Below, in pieces: positions 1 through 9,555 of a DNA stretch of 64,000 nucleotides. The notes under the pieces are model-generated. The model did no database searches and had not been told where the DNA came from. It worked only from the letters and a program-made list of their open reading frames with translations. A program made the position numbers and the translations under genes. Each line of letters opens with the position of its first letter. Position 1 is the stretch's first letter. The DNA comes from Acinetobacter pittii ATCC 19004 = CIP 70.29 (GTDB taxonomy: Bacteria > Pseudomonadota > Gammaproteobacteria > Pseudomonadales > Moraxellaceae), in the NCBI RefSeq assembly GCF_000369045.1, contig NZ_KB849796.1, forward strand, positions 62,001 to 126,000, written 5' to 3'.

Positions 1-20
1 TTTGTCACATCGTTTCAATT

Positions 21-52
21 AAAAATAAAAAAGCCATCTAATCAGATGGCTT
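21..52 (-). terminator. Terminator of the thioesterase gene
   Basis: A 9-bp perfect stem (AAGCCATCT / AGATGGCTT) with a 4-nt loop is followed, reading leftwards, by a T-rich tract. It lies just beyond the stop codon of the thioesterase gene. Confidence 0.8.
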
Positions 53-63
53 TATAAATAAGC

Positions 64-936
64 TTATTGCGTTTCAATTTCCCGCAAACGAATTAAACCC
101 TCTTGCACGGTACTGCATACAAGTTGGCCATTTTGCCACATACGGCCAAAGTTCAAGCCGCGAGAAGCTGCGCTAACGGTTGCTTCCATATCGTAAAGCA
201 TCCATTCATCGGCACGCAGCGGGCGATGAAAATAGATGGCATGATCAATACTTGCACACTGCAAACTTGGAGAAATATAGCTAAGCCCATGTGGTCTTAA
301 AGCAGTTGTCATTAAGGTAAAGTCTGAATAAAACGCAACAATTGCTTGATGTAGAGCAATATCATCTAAATGCTTTGGAATACGGTCATGTGTGCGGATA
401 TAGTGCGCATTATAAGGAGCTTCAGGTTGCGGTTGAAACGGATTTACCGGATCAATTGGGCGAATTTCCACATGGCGCTCACGCATGAAACTAGCACGAA
501 CATTTTCAGGTACGAAATTTAAAATACCTTCTTTGAGTTCATTTTCAGATTTAATAGTCTCTGGTGCAGGGTACTCTGGTTCTTGATGTTGATAGTTTAA
601 GCCTTCTTCGGGGTTAGCAAAAGAAACCATCGCCGAGAATATAACTCGCCCATGCTGAATTGCACGAACCTGACGACTTACGAAACTCTTCCCATCACGT
701 AAACGGTCTACTTCATAGATAATTGGGGCATTAATATCGCCGCCATATAAAAAATATGCATGCAAAGAATGCGCTGGACGATCGGTTGTATAAGATGCTG
801 CACGTAAAGCCTGACCCAAAACCTGCCCACCAAAGACACGTTTACCGACGAGATTACGGCTTATGCCACGGTAAATATTTTCTTCTAGCTTTTCTAAAGT
901 AAGAAGATCGACAAGTTCTTGGGTTAACGCATTCAT
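64..936 (-). CDS. tesB: Acyl-CoA thioesterase II (TesB family)
   Basis: Predicted cytosolic double-hotdog thioesterase of 290 residues that hydrolyses medium- and long-chain acyl-CoA to free fatty acid and CoA. The N-terminus (LEKLEENIYRG, then VFGGQVLGQALRAA) and the LHAYFLYGGD segment match the family pattern, and the length fits E. coli TesB (about 286 residues). I chose the ATG at 936 because it has an AAGGT ribosome site 9 nt upstream; an in-frame ATG at 951 would add five residues and has no good site. The gene is monocistronic, divergent from plsB, and has its own terminator. The physiological role of TesB enzymes is often unclear. The family assignment is strong; the gene symbol is by homology. 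Confidence 0.9.
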   Translation of the reverse strand: MNALTQELVDLLTLEKLEENIYRGISRNLVGKRVFGGQVLGQALRAASYTTDRPAHSLHAYFLYGGDINAPIIYEVDRLRDGKSFVSRQVRAIQHGRVIFSAMVSFANPEEGLNYQHQEPEYPAPETIKSENELKEGILNFVPENVRASFMRERHVEIRPIDPVNPFQPQPEAPYNAHYIRTHDRIPKHLDDIALHQAIVAFYSDFTLMTTALRPHGLSYISPSLQCASIDHAIYFHRPLRADEWMLYDMEATVSAASRGLNFGRMWQNGQLVCSTVQEGLIRLREIETQ

Positions 937-1212
937 GAGAGATACCTTCATATTTCAGGTAAAAAATCGTATTAAAGTACAGATGTGTAGAATCTATTGT
1001 GCCATAAAAAACTATTTGAACATGGAACAATCAGTCAACTTCTGACGAAGATTGCTCATATAACAGCTAAAAATACGATTTTTAACGATAAAATATGCCA
1101 AAAGCATTATAATTTATAAGAAAGTAGCATATTGTTTTTTTTAATAAATGCCGCAAAATAATTACCCTCTGCATTTGGTGCTGGGATTTGTCTTTAAGAA
1201 GTAGGAGTTCTT

Positions 1213-3786
1213 ATGTCCAAGAGTGGGTTTGGTCAAATGTATCGTCGGCTTTCGAGTAAACTACTTGACCTCGTGGTAACACCACATGTTCTTGGGGAAG
1301 TTCCTACTGAACCAGTATCAGAAACAACAGAAACAGAAGCAAAAACTGACCGCCAAAAAGTGGTCTGTTACGTCTTACAAAACCACTCTCGAAGCAATGC
1401 TTTAGTGGTTGATGGAGAAACGCGTCGTTTAAATTTAAAACCTGCGTTAGACCCACTCATTGTGGGTACTCATCAGGAAAAAGCATCGGTTTTATTTTTA
1501 CAGCACAATGATGAAAATAATTTACTGAATCCGCCTCCTCATGCTTTTCCACCGCGTTTAATAAAACTGATTGAAGTTTTACAAGAAAACCCTGAACTTG
1601 ATATAGAGCTTGTTCCGGTTACAGTTTTATGGGGCCGTTCGCCAGATAAAGAAGATTCTTGGTTTAAATTATTATTTTCAGACACATGGGCAACACCAAG
1701 CACAGTTAAGCAGCTGGTTAATATTGGTTTGCATGGCCGTCAGTCTTATTTAGAATTTCATGAACCACAATCGCTACGTGAATTGGTTGAATATGCACAG
1801 CAGCATTATCCAAATCTTTCACCAGCAACTTATATTGTAAGTACGTTAAATGATTATTTAGACCGTCAGCGTGAAGTGGTACTAGGCCCCGATTTGTCGG
1901 ATCGCCGTAATGTCATGCAGTCAGTCGTAAAATCTCGTGATGTTCAAGAAGCAATCCGCCGTGAAAGTATTCGCGGAAAAGTGAGTATGCTTGAAGCGGA
2001 ACGCCGTGCGATTGGTTATGTGAATGAAATCGTATCGGATTATTCACATTCAGCAGTGCGCTTTGCTGACCTTGCCTTAACTCGCCTATGGACCCAGCTT
2101 TATGACGGCGTAGAAGTACATAACTTTAGTACTGTTCGTGAACTAGCGAAAGACTATGAAGTTGTCTATACACCGTGCCATCGTAGTCACATTGACTATT
2201 TACTATTGTCATATGTGATCTATAAACGTGGCTTAATGGTTCCGTATATTGCTGCGGGCGATAACTTAAACTTACCTTTTGTTGGTCAACTTTTACGTGG
2301 AGGCGGTGCATTCTTTATTCGCCGCTCTTTCCGTGGAAATGGACTCTACACTACTGTATTTAAAGAATATCTATATAGTATTTTGTCACGCAACACGCCT
2401 CTTGAATACTTTATTGAAGGTGGACGTTCACGTACTGGACGTTTATTACCGCCTAAAACCGGTATGCTTGCCATGACAGTTCACAGCCATTTACGTGGCC
2501 GTGCTAAACCGATCGTTTTCTTACCAACGTATATTGGTTATGAACGACTCATGGAAGGCTCAACTTACGTAGGCGAAATGCAAGGTAAGCCAAAAGAAGC
2601 CGAATCTATTTTTGGTATTGTGAAAACCTTACGAAAAATTGAGCGCATTTTTGGTAAAGTCCACGTAAACTTTGGTGAACCTGTTTTCCTTGATGATCTG
2701 CTTAAGCAACATAATGCGGAAAATGTTTACATCGAGAAAAATGACGATCCGATTCCTCAAGCTGTTTCAGATGCAGTAAATAGCTCTGCACATGCAATTT
2801 TAGAAAATATTAACCGAGCTGTGGTGATTAACCCTGTTTCTTTACTTTCTATTATTTTGCTTGCAACTCCAAAGCATACGCTTGATGAAGAGATCTGTAT
2901 TAAGCAACTTGAGGCTTACCGCAACTTGGCATCAAACTTCCCATATGACCAACGTATGGAAGTAACGCCACTTTCTGGTAAAGAAATTATTGCGTATGGT
3001 TTAAAGCTTAAACTCATTAAACGCGTTCAGCATGCACTTGGTGATATTATTGCAATTGAAGATAACCAAGCTGTTCTTCTGACTTACTTCCGTAATAACA
3101 TCTTGCACGCCTTTGTTTTACCTTCTCTAGTAGCATCACTTGTTGAGCATAATGGAAAAATCAGTCGTTCAGATTTAACTAATGTCATCTATACGCTCTA
3201 TCCATTCCTGAAAGCTGAGTTATTCCTTAAATGGAAGAGCAGCGAGCTTAAGGCACAAGTTGAGCAATATGCAGATGCTTTAGTTCAATCTAACCTTATT
3301 CAACAAGACGATGAAGGTAACTTGATTAGCTCTGCGCCAAATACAGAAGAGCATAATCAGCTTGTTGTTTTAGCAACGCCAGTTAAGCAAAGTCTTGAGC
3401 GCTACTACATGACACTCGCGCTCATTACTCAACGTGGTTCAGGTAATATCTCTGCTAAACAAGTTGAAGAATTAAGTCATTTATTAGGACAACGTTTATC
3501 AGTTCTATATGAATTTAATTCGCCAGAGTTCTTCGATAAAGCTTTATTCCAAAGCTTCTTAAAAGTACTTACTCAGCAAAATTACATTCGTACCAATGAC
3601 CAAGGCCAAATTGAGTTTGATGACAACTTCCGTCAAATGGCTGCTGGCGCACAGTTGGTGCTTGATGAAGTAACCTTGCAAATGTTGCAGCACATCACCA
3701 CCTTTACTGACGAAGAATTGAAAGATGCTCTTGAAGCAATGGCATCTCAACAAGCTAAACGCCGTTTAAAACGCAAAAAAGCTTAA
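1213..3786 (+). CDS. plsB: Glycerol-3-phosphate 1-O-acyltransferase
   Basis: Membrane-associated acyltransferase of 857 residues that makes lysophosphatidic acid from glycerol-3-phosphate and acyl-CoA or acyl-ACP, the first step of phospholipid synthesis. The catalytic HX4D block is visible as HRSHIDYLLLSY near residue 320. The later family blocks follow: GGGAFFIRRSF near 370, FIEGGRSRTGR near 405 and PTYIGYERLMEG near 440. The length is slightly above E. coli PlsB (807 residues), and the extra residues include an N-terminal Thr/Glu-rich stretch and a Lys/Arg-rich C-terminus. The start has a GGAG ribosome site. It is transcribed alone and ends in a UUCG-loop terminator. Identification is near certain. 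Confidence 0.97.
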   Translation: MSKSGFGQMYRRLSSKLLDLVVTPHVLGEVPTEPVSETTETEAKTDRQKVVCYVLQNHSRSNALVVDGETRRLNLKPALDPLIVGTHQEKASVLFLQHNDENNLLNPPPHAFPPRLIKLIEVLQENPELDIELVPVTVLWGRSPDKEDSWFKLLFSDTWATPSTVKQLVNIGLHGRQSYLEFHEPQSLRELVEYAQQHYPNLSPATYIVSTLNDYLDRQREVVLGPDLSDRRNVMQSVVKSRDVQEAIRRESIRGKVSMLEAERRAIGYVNEIVSDYSHSAVRFADLALTRLWTQLYDGVEVHNFSTVRELAKDYEVVYTPCHRSHIDYLLLSYVIYKRGLMVPYIAAGDNLNLPFVGQLLRGGGAFFIRRSFRGNGLYTTVFKEYLYSILSRNTPLEYFIEGGRSRTGRLLPPKTGMLAMTVHSHLRGRAKPIVFLPTYIGYERLMEGSTYVGEMQGKPKEAESIFGIVKTLRKIERIFGKVHVNFGEPVFLDDLLKQHNAENVYIEKNDDPIPQAVSDAVNSSAHAILENINRAVVINPVSLLSIILLATPKHTLDEEICIKQLEAYRNLASNFPYDQRMEVTPLSGKEIIAYGLKLKLIKRVQHALGDIIAIEDNQAVLLTYFRNNILHAFVLPSLVASLVEHNGKISRSDLTNVIYTLYPFLKAELFLKWKSSELKAQVEQYADALVQSNLIQQDDEGNLISSAPNTEEHNQLVVLATPVKQSLERYYMTLALITQRGSGNISAKQVEELSHLLGQRLSVLYEFNSPEFFDKALFQSFLKVLTQQNYIRTNDQGQIEFDDNFRQMAAGAQLVLDEVTLQMLQHITTFTDEELKDALEAMASQQAKRRLKRKKA

Positions 3787-3802
3787 AGTCTTCAGTCAAA
3801 AT

Positions 3803-3826
3803 AAAAGGCAACTTCGGTTGCCTTTT
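3803..3826. terminator. Bidirectional terminator between convergent genes
   Basis: The stem GGCAAC-TTCG-GTTGCC has a stable UUCG-type tetraloop and A/T tracts on both sides. It lies between the plsB stop and the stop of the convergent solute-binding-protein gene, so it can serve both. Confidence 0.85.
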
Positions 3827-3832
3827 ATTTTA

Positions 3833-4816
3833 TTAGCGAATTGGACATTCAAAATAACGTGGATCGTCCATACAACGTAAGCGCTTCATAAGCTGAACGA
3901 AATAAGCATCGTAATAACCTGAAAGAACGTACTGATTACGTATTTTGGCAACCATTACGTCATAACTTTGCTTCTCATAAAAAGAGACATCTACCCAATA
4001 ATAAGCAGGTAAATGATTTTCCCATTGTGTCGCACGATTCGTCAGCAATTGGCTATTTTGAACGAACCATCCTCGAATTTTCCGGCCAAAATTAGCAGGA
4101 TAAGCTTGCGGCTTAATAATTAAATTGACGCCGAAATATGCCAACGGAAAATTGATGACTTGAGTATCTGGTCCAAATTCTTTTTGTAAATTATATGGCA
4201 ATAAACCATACACGGGGGCAGCAATAATATCGATTTTATTTTGCTTAAACTGCGCAATCGCGTTAGATAAATTGACATAGACTGGCTGAGCACCTACACT
4301 TCGTACCAGTGCTTGTTGTGGTGGATTGTTAGGTAGCACCCCAATACGCTGATTTCTTAATTGAGCGACTCTAGAGAGGTTCTTATTTTTTAGAACCATG
4401 TAAGCAGTTCCAATTGGAATCATTCCTATAGCTTCATAATTCTTAGAAACTAACCTTTTCTCGATTGTAGGATGATTTAAAAGCTGCAAAAAGCTTTTGG
4501 CCGTACGGTTATTAGGAATAAGCCCTATACCCGCGGTACTTCCCATAAATTGGTTATAACGATAAGTATTGAAATTGGATGCAGCTAAACCTGAACATTT
4601 TCCATCATCAAAAGCTTGTATGGCCTGCTGTTCTTTTTGATAGGTAACCACTTTAAATTTGACTTGGTATTGCTGAGCATAAAGTCGAATGTCATTTAAA
4701 CGGCGAGTAATATCCCCTTGGGACCCGATAGGATCATAGGCACACCACACCTGATCCTCAGCCCAACTCGCAACAGCTGTTATGCTCAAGATAAGAGCTA
4801 AACAAATTTTTTTCAC
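3833..4816 (-). CDS. Putative periplasmic solute-binding protein
   Basis: Exported protein of about 327 residues. From the GTG at 4816 it begins with a textbook Sec signal peptide (KK, then ICLALILSITAVASWA, with cleavage probably after AWA-like SWA). An AAGG ribosome site sits 6 nt upstream of this GTG. An in-frame TTG at 4843 would add nine residues and put extra charge before the signal. The mature part looks like a two-lobed periplasmic binding protein: an early substrate-facing segment, a central LRNQRIGVLPNNPPQQA stretch and a Cys-containing C-terminus. This style resembles the TRAP-type or DUF6091-like 'putative solute-binding protein' of Acinetobacter. No permease gene lies next to it, so the ligand and partner are unknown. 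Confidence 0.7.
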   Translation of the reverse strand: MKKICLALILSITAVASWAEDQVWCAYDPIGSQGDITRRLNDIRLYAQQYQVKFKVVTYQKEQQAIQAFDDGKCSGLAASNFNTYRYNQFMGSTAGIGLIPNNRTAKSFLQLLNHPTIEKRLVSKNYEAIGMIPIGTAYMVLKNKNLSRVAQLRNQRIGVLPNNPPQQALVRSVGAQPVYVNLSNAIAQFKQNKIDIIAAPVYGLLPYNLQKEFGPDTQVINFPLAYFGVNLIIKPQAYPANFGRKIRGWFVQNSQLLTNRATQWENHLPAYYWVDVSFYEKQSYDVMVAKIRNQYVLSGYYDAYFVQLMKRLRCMDDPRYFECPIR

Positions 4817-4895
4817 TTTCAACCTTTTTATCTTTATCGGCAATTTGACTGCCTCATCAGGTATTTATGTTCTTATTTAAAGTTTAATCAGAATT

Positions 4896-5711
4896 TCATT
4901 TAGTGCTATGAACATTTAAACATAATAAATAGTCATTAAAGCAAATTGGATGTTCCAACTGAAAACCTGTTGTAGATAAATGTTTTGCATAAATTCTTTT
5001 ACCTGAAATTTGGTTTGATTCTAAAGTTAATTCTGGCAATCCCAATTGTTTTTGAAACCACACAATAATTTCATGCAAAGGCAATGGTTGATTATTAGTC
5101 ACAATATAGCTTGCTTGATGACTTTCGTAATCAGCCATAAAAGCCAAAAATCTTGCTAAATCATCAATATGTATTCGATTGCTATAATGTATATTTGGAT
5201 AACTTTGATTATTTTCAGCCATTTTCTTTAAGCGGGCAATGGAAGTTCCATAAATACCTGTAGGACGAACAATTACAGATTGAGTTGGATAATATTTTTG
5301 CCAGAGTAACTCCATATTACGCAATATATAGCCTTGTGCATCATTTGGATGAATTTCACTAAAATCATCAATGATCTCCCCTGCATTTTCACCATACACC
5401 CGCGTAGAAGAGACAACAATTATTTTTTTTACTGGATGTATTTTTAATGCTTCTCGAATCGGTTCAATACTATCTACATAAGTATGTTGATAGCCCTCAA
5501 CCGTACTCTCATTTGGAGAAAGTAAAATATATACGACATCCACAGGTTCAATTTTACTTAAATCAAGTTTAAAGATATCTTGAACAAGATGTGTTGCGTA
5601 ACTATCCGTTTTTACACTACGGCTGATTGTGGTAATTTGATGTTCTTTCTCAAATAGTTGTTTAGCAACACGCTGAGATGTTTTACCATAACCGATAAAT
5701 AATATATGCAT
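4896..5711 (-). CDS. SDR-family NAD(P)-dependent epimerase/dehydratase-like protein
   Basis: Protein of 271 residues with an N-terminal Rossmann fold: MHILFIGYGKTSQRVA is the dinucleotide-binding glycine loop, followed by DVVYILLSP. It belongs to the extended or atypical short-chain dehydrogenase group, similar in architecture to E. coli YeeZ. A Tyr followed by a downstream basic residue lies in the SSTRVYGE segment, but the usual YxxxK catalytic pair is not clear, so it may be an atypical member with an unknown substrate. Its ATG is only 20 nt from the divergent recG ATG, so its promoter must overlap the start of recG. No substrate can be inferred from the neighbours. Confidence 0.75.
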   Translation of the reverse strand: MHILFIGYGKTSQRVAKQLFEKEHQITTISRSVKTDSYATHLVQDIFKLDLSKIEPVDVVYILLSPNESTVEGYQHTYVDSIEPIREALKIHPVKKIIVVSSTRVYGENAGEIIDDFSEIHPNDAQGYILRNMELLWQKYYPTQSVIVRPTGIYGTSIARLKKMAENNQSYPNIHYSNRIHIDDLARFLAFMADYESHQASYIVTNNQPLPLHEIIVWFQKQLGLPELTLESNQISGKRIYAKHLSTTGFQLEHPICFNDYLLCLNVHSTK

Positions 5712-5731
5712 AGAAAACTCGTTGAGGGGAC

Positions 5732-7777
5732 ATGACTTCAGTCCATCAGTTACAAGGCGTTGGATCGGCTTCAGCAGCCCTACTCGAAAAACTAAATATT
5801 TTTACCACAGATGATTTATTGTTTCATCTGCCACGTGATTATGAAGACCGCAGTACGATTATTCCAATGAATCAACTTGTGGTTGGGCGGAGCTATTTAC
5901 TCGAAGGTGAAGTCAAATCAATTGATTTCCCTCCGGGAAAACGAAAATCTATGGCAGCCTTGGTGCAAGATGAATTCGGTAAAGTCACCTTACGCTTTTA
6001 TCATATTTATAAAAACCTGACTGATAAAATAAAACCCGGTCATCGCTTACGTATTTTTGGTGAAGTCCGTGTAGGTGCTCGCGGCCTTGAGATGTATCAT
6101 CCTGAAATTCAACTCATTCATGAACATACACCTCTACCAAAAACTCAGCTGACAGCAATTTATCCAAGTACCGATGGGTTAACTCAACCCAAATTACGCG
6201 AATACGTTAAACAAGCTTTAAAGCATCATAGTGATGCCTTACCAGAGCTACTCCCAAAGCAATATACCAATGGCTATGCGCTTAAAGAGGCTTTGTATTA
6301 CATTCATGAGCCTCCTGTGGATGCCAACATGCTTCAATTGGCTCAAGGCTCGCACCCTGCACAGCAACGGCTTATTTTTGAAGAGTTGGTTGCGCACCAA
6401 ATTAGTTTACTTAATCGCCGGGCTTATATTCGTCAAATTGCGTCACCTGCTTTTTCAAGCAGTAAAGTATTAGCTAAAAAACTATTAGAAGCTTTACCAT
6501 TTCAAATGACCAATGCACAAAAACGTGTATCTAAAGAAATTTTAAATGACTTAAAACAACACCAACCTATGCTACGTCTAGTACAAGGCGACGTAGGTGC
6601 TGGAAAGACCCTTGTTGCAGCTGTAGCCGCTTGTCATGCTTTAGAAGCAGATTGGCAGGTTGCATTAATGGCTCCTACTGAAATTCTTGCAGAACAACAT
6701 TATTTAAACTTTAAACGTTGGTTTGAACCATTAGGTATTACCGTGGCATGGTTATCTGGCAAACAAAAAGGTAAAGCCCGTGCCCAAGCAGAGCAGCAAA
6801 TTAAAGAAGGCCACGCGGAACTTATTGTGGGTACCCATGCCTTATTTCAAGACAATGTTGGCTTCGCTAAATTGGGGCTAGTGATTATTGATGAACAACA
6901 TCGTTTTGGTGTAGACCAACGTTTAGCTTTACGCAATAAAGGTGCTGAGCAGTTCACTCCACATCAACTCGTGATGACAGCCACTCCGATTCCAAGAACT
7001 CTAGCAATGAGTGCTTATGGTGATTTAGACACATCTATAATTGATGAGTTACCTCCAGGCCGTACCCCAATTCAAACAGTTACGATTCCTCTTGATCGTC
7101 GAGAGGAAGTACTTCAACGTATTGCTTCAAATTGCAGAGATGGGAAACAGGCCTATTGGGTATGCACATTGGTTGAGCAGTCTGAGACTTTAGATGCTCA
7201 AGCAGCAGAAGCAACTTACCAAGAGATGAAAGAACGCTTTCCTGAACTCAATATTGGTTTGGTACACGGCAAAATGAAAGCTGATGAAAAGCAAGCCGTA
7301 ATGCAAGCATTTAAAAATAATGAATTACAACTTCTTATCGCAACAACAGTGATTGAAGTTGGAGTAGACGTTCCTAACTCTTCCATTATGGTGATTGAAA
7401 ATGCCGAGCGTTTAGGGCTTTCTCAGCTACACCAATTACGAGGTCGCGTAGGTCGAGGTGCTCAAGCTAGTTTTTGCGTACTTTTATATAAAACACCTCT
7501 CTCTCAAAATGGACAAGAGAGACTTTCTATTTTAAGAGAAAGTAATGATGGCTTTGTGATTGCAGAAAAAGATCTGGAACTACGTGGACCGGGTGAATTA
7601 TTAGGGACTAAACAAACTGGGGATATGGGATTTAGAGTGGCTCGTTTAGAGCGAGATGATCACCTACTGAGTCAAGCCCACTATGTGGCACAGCAAGTTT
7701 TAAAAGATTATCCAGAACAGGCAGATGCTCTATTAAAGCGTTGGCTTCCTGAGGCGCCTCGCTACGCCTATGTTTAA
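5732..7777 (+). CDS. recG: ATP-dependent DNA helicase RecG
   Basis: Superfamily 2 helicase of 681 residues that regresses stalled replication forks and branch-migrates Holliday junctions. An N-terminal wedge/OB domain (roughly residues 1-200) precedes two helicase domains. Visible motifs are Walker A GDVGAGKT near 287, DEQHRFG (motif II) near 387, TATPIPRT (motif III) near 412 and the QLRGRVGRG motif VI region near 570. The LELRGPGELLGTKQTG segment is typical of RecG. The start has a strong GAGGGG ribosome site. The stop overlaps the next gene, comF, by 8 nt, which indicates translational coupling. Confidence 0.97.
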   Translation: MTSVHQLQGVGSASAALLEKLNIFTTDDLLFHLPRDYEDRSTIIPMNQLVVGRSYLLEGEVKSIDFPPGKRKSMAALVQDEFGKVTLRFYHIYKNLTDKIKPGHRLRIFGEVRVGARGLEMYHPEIQLIHEHTPLPKTQLTAIYPSTDGLTQPKLREYVKQALKHHSDALPELLPKQYTNGYALKEALYYIHEPPVDANMLQLAQGSHPAQQRLIFEELVAHQISLLNRRAYIRQIASPAFSSSKVLAKKLLEALPFQMTNAQKRVSKEILNDLKQHQPMLRLVQGDVGAGKTLVAAVAACHALEADWQVALMAPTEILAEQHYLNFKRWFEPLGITVAWLSGKQKGKARAQAEQQIKEGHAELIVGTHALFQDNVGFAKLGLVIIDEQHRFGVDQRLALRNKGAEQFTPHQLVMTATPIPRTLAMSAYGDLDTSIIDELPPGRTPIQTVTIPLDRREEVLQRIASNCRDGKQAYWVCTLVEQSETLDAQAAEATYQEMKERFPELNIGLVHGKMKADEKQAVMQAFKNNELQLLIATTVIEVGVDVPNSSIMVIENAERLGLSQLHQLRGRVGRGAQASFCVLLYKTPLSQNGQERLSILRESNDGFVIAEKDLELRGPGELLGTKQTGDMGFRVARLERDDHLLSQAHYVAQQVLKDYPEQADALLKRWLPEAPRYAYV

Positions 7778-8399
7778 TTTTTTAAACTTCCAACATCTTA
7801 TTCAGTTATTTTCACCTTGCTCATTGTGCGAGTTAGGCATGCGAGAAAAATACTCGCTCTGTAAAGACTGTTGGGAACAGCTACCTTGGCTTAAACAAAC
7901 GATTCAACGTAATAATCACTCTGTTCTTGTGGCTTGTAATTATGCTTATCCGGTTAACCGGATTATTCAGCAGTTTAAATATGAACAAAAGTTACATTAT
8001 CAGATCTTATTAGGTGAAATTTTAAAACAATTAAAATTTCCCAAGGTACAAGCGATCGTACCTATGCCCATTTCCAATCAACGTTTAATCGAGCGTGGTT
8101 TCAATCAATCATTACTACTTGCCAATATCTTAAGCAGACACTTAAAAATACCTGTTTGGCAACCGATTCAACGTTTAAACGAGCACTCTCAAAAAGGGCT
8201 TACTCGGCTAGAACGCTTTGAAAATATAGAACAACAATTTTTACCTCATCATCAAGAGAAACGACGTTATCGCCGCGTTCTCATTATTGATGACGTGATA
8301 ACCACGGGAAGCTCTGTTCATGCGCTCAGTCAGGCACTTAAACAATTAGGCTGCACATCCATTCATACCGTGTGCCTAGCAGCGACGCCGAAGAGTTAG
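7770..8399 (+). CDS. comF: ComF-family phosphoribosyltransferase-like protein
   Basis: Protein of 209 residues. The N-terminus carries a Cys cluster (CSLCELGM, then CKDC) that probably binds zinc. The C-terminus carries the PRPP-binding loop VLIIDDVITTGSS of type I phosphoribosyltransferases. ComF proteins are required for or assist natural transformation in several bacteria; in E. coli the homologue is GntX/YhgH. Its overlap with recG puts a competence-linked protein and a recombination helicase in one transcript. It converges with the NUDIX gene, with one base between the stop codons. The biochemical activity of the family is uncertain. Confidence 0.9.
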   Translation: MFNFLNFQHLIQLFSPCSLCELGMREKYSLCKDCWEQLPWLKQTIQRNNHSVLVACNYAYPVNRIIQQFKYEQKLHYQILLGEILKQLKFPKVQAIVPMPISNQRLIERGFNQSLLLANILSRHLKIPVWQPIQRLNEHSQKGLTRLERFENIEQQFLPHHQEKRRYRRVLIIDDVITTGSSVHALSQALKQLGCTSIHTVCLAATPKS

Positions 8400-8400
8400 G

Positions 8401-8802
8401 CTATTGCACCGTAGATAAATACTCTTCACACCAAGGAATGACAATTTCTCGGGTCAATGGTGCAAGTTGAGTTTCTGAATCATTTAAATCTATCCACTTC
8501 ATTTCTGCAATTTCGGCTGCAATTTTAGGTGCTTGGTCGAGCTGAACAAGGTATAAATGACTCACCAAAATATGATCTGGCTCATTGGCAGCTACTGTTT
8601 CGAAATGACCAATAAATTGCTCAATCACACAAGAGCTTCCGACTTCTTCTAAAATTTCGCGTTGCATGGTGATCTCTGGTGCCTCATTAGGTTCCAGCTT
8701 GCCACCTACTTGCATAAAAGCGTGTGTATTACGCTTTCTCACAAGCAACAACTGATTTTGCTCATTTAAGATCACTGCGGCAGCGACCGTAATTGTTTTC
8801 AC
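8401..8802 (-). CDS. NUDIX hydrolase
   Basis: Protein of 133 residues with a complete Nudix box, GX5EX7REUXEEXGU, seen as GGKLEPNEA...REILEEVGS around residues 33-55. The box glutamates bind the metal that cleaves a nucleoside diphosphate linked to another moiety. It starts 14 nt after the LOG-family gene stop, so the two are probably co-transcribed. Both families can act on nucleotide metabolites, but the substrate cannot be read from the sequence. The fold assignment is strong. Confidence 0.88.
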   Translation of the reverse strand: MKTITVAAAVILNEQNQLLLVRKRNTHAFMQVGGKLEPNEAPEITMQREILEEVGSSCVIEQFIGHFETVAANEPDHILVSHLYLVQLDQAPKIAAEIAEMKWIDLNDSETQLAPLTREIVIPWCEEYLSTVQ

Positions 8803-8816
8803 CTATTTAACCTCGT

Positions 8817-9398
8817 TTATGGTTGGACATCTGCGTTTGTCCATTTTGGAGCAGGAGCCTGATATTGCTCAAATTGTTGAAGAATATCTTCAATTTTGTC
8901 TGATGCGATCAATTTATCAACGAACCGTGCTTGGCTGAATCCATTATCCACCGTTCCTTGAATCATTTTAAGTAAATCTTCATAAAAGCCCGCTACATTT
9001 AAGAAAGCACATGGCTTTTGATGAATCCCTAATTGCGCCCACGTCCATTGTTCAAAGATTTCTTCCAATGTACCAGCGCCACCCGGCAAAGCAATGAAGC
9101 CATCTGAAAGATCCGCCATCTTGGTTTTACGCTCATGCATATTCTCAACCACATATAATCTGGTTAAGCCCGGATGAGCTAACTCACGATCAACTAAAGC
9201 ACGAGGGATCACGCCAATGACTTGACCACCTGCTTGTAAGGCGCTATCGGCCACCACACCCATTAGGCCTGAGCGACCACCACCATAAACCAAGGTCTTC
9301 CCTTGTTTTGCAATAGCCTCGCCTGTAGCTTGGGCAATTTTTTGGAAAATTGGGTTTGAACCAAGAGATGAACCACAGAAAATACAAATTGATTTCAT
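8817..9398 (-). CDS. LOG-family protein (TIGR00730), putative nucleotide 5'-monophosphate phosphoribohydrolase
   Basis: Protein of 193 residues with a Rossmann-like lysine-decarboxylase-like fold. The family signature PGGAGTLEE lies near residue 107 and GGGRSGLMG near 40. LOG proteins cleave the N-glycosidic bond of AMP-type nucleotides and of cytokinin ribotides. The older label 'lysine decarboxylase' is considered wrong for this motif set. It is first gene of a likely two-gene unit with the NUDIX hydrolase. Its precise bacterial role is unsettled. Confidence 0.87.
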   Translation of the reverse strand: MKSICIFCGSSLGSNPIFQKIAQATGEAIAKQGKTLVYGGGRSGLMGVVADSALQAGGQVIGVIPRALVDRELAHPGLTRLYVVENMHERKTKMADLSDGFIALPGGAGTLEEIFEQWTWAQLGIHQKPCAFLNVAGFYEDLLKMIQGTVDNGFSQARFVDKLIASDKIEDILQQFEQYQAPAPKWTNADVQP

Positions 9399-9555
9399 AG
9401 TGTAAAAAACCGTTTTATTGAACTGTCATGCTGACAAACTAAACTATCGATAGAGTTTTTTTTGCAAAATAGCGTATTGGCAAGTGTTTTTCGGCAAATC
9501 CTTGTCTAAAATACACCCATCCATTTCCATCAGACTGCGTGAGGAAAAAAGACAC

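Noticed and set aside
103..300. Small frame on the plus strand opposite the thioesterase gene
   Set aside because: It lies entirely inside the antisense of tesB and has no family signature.
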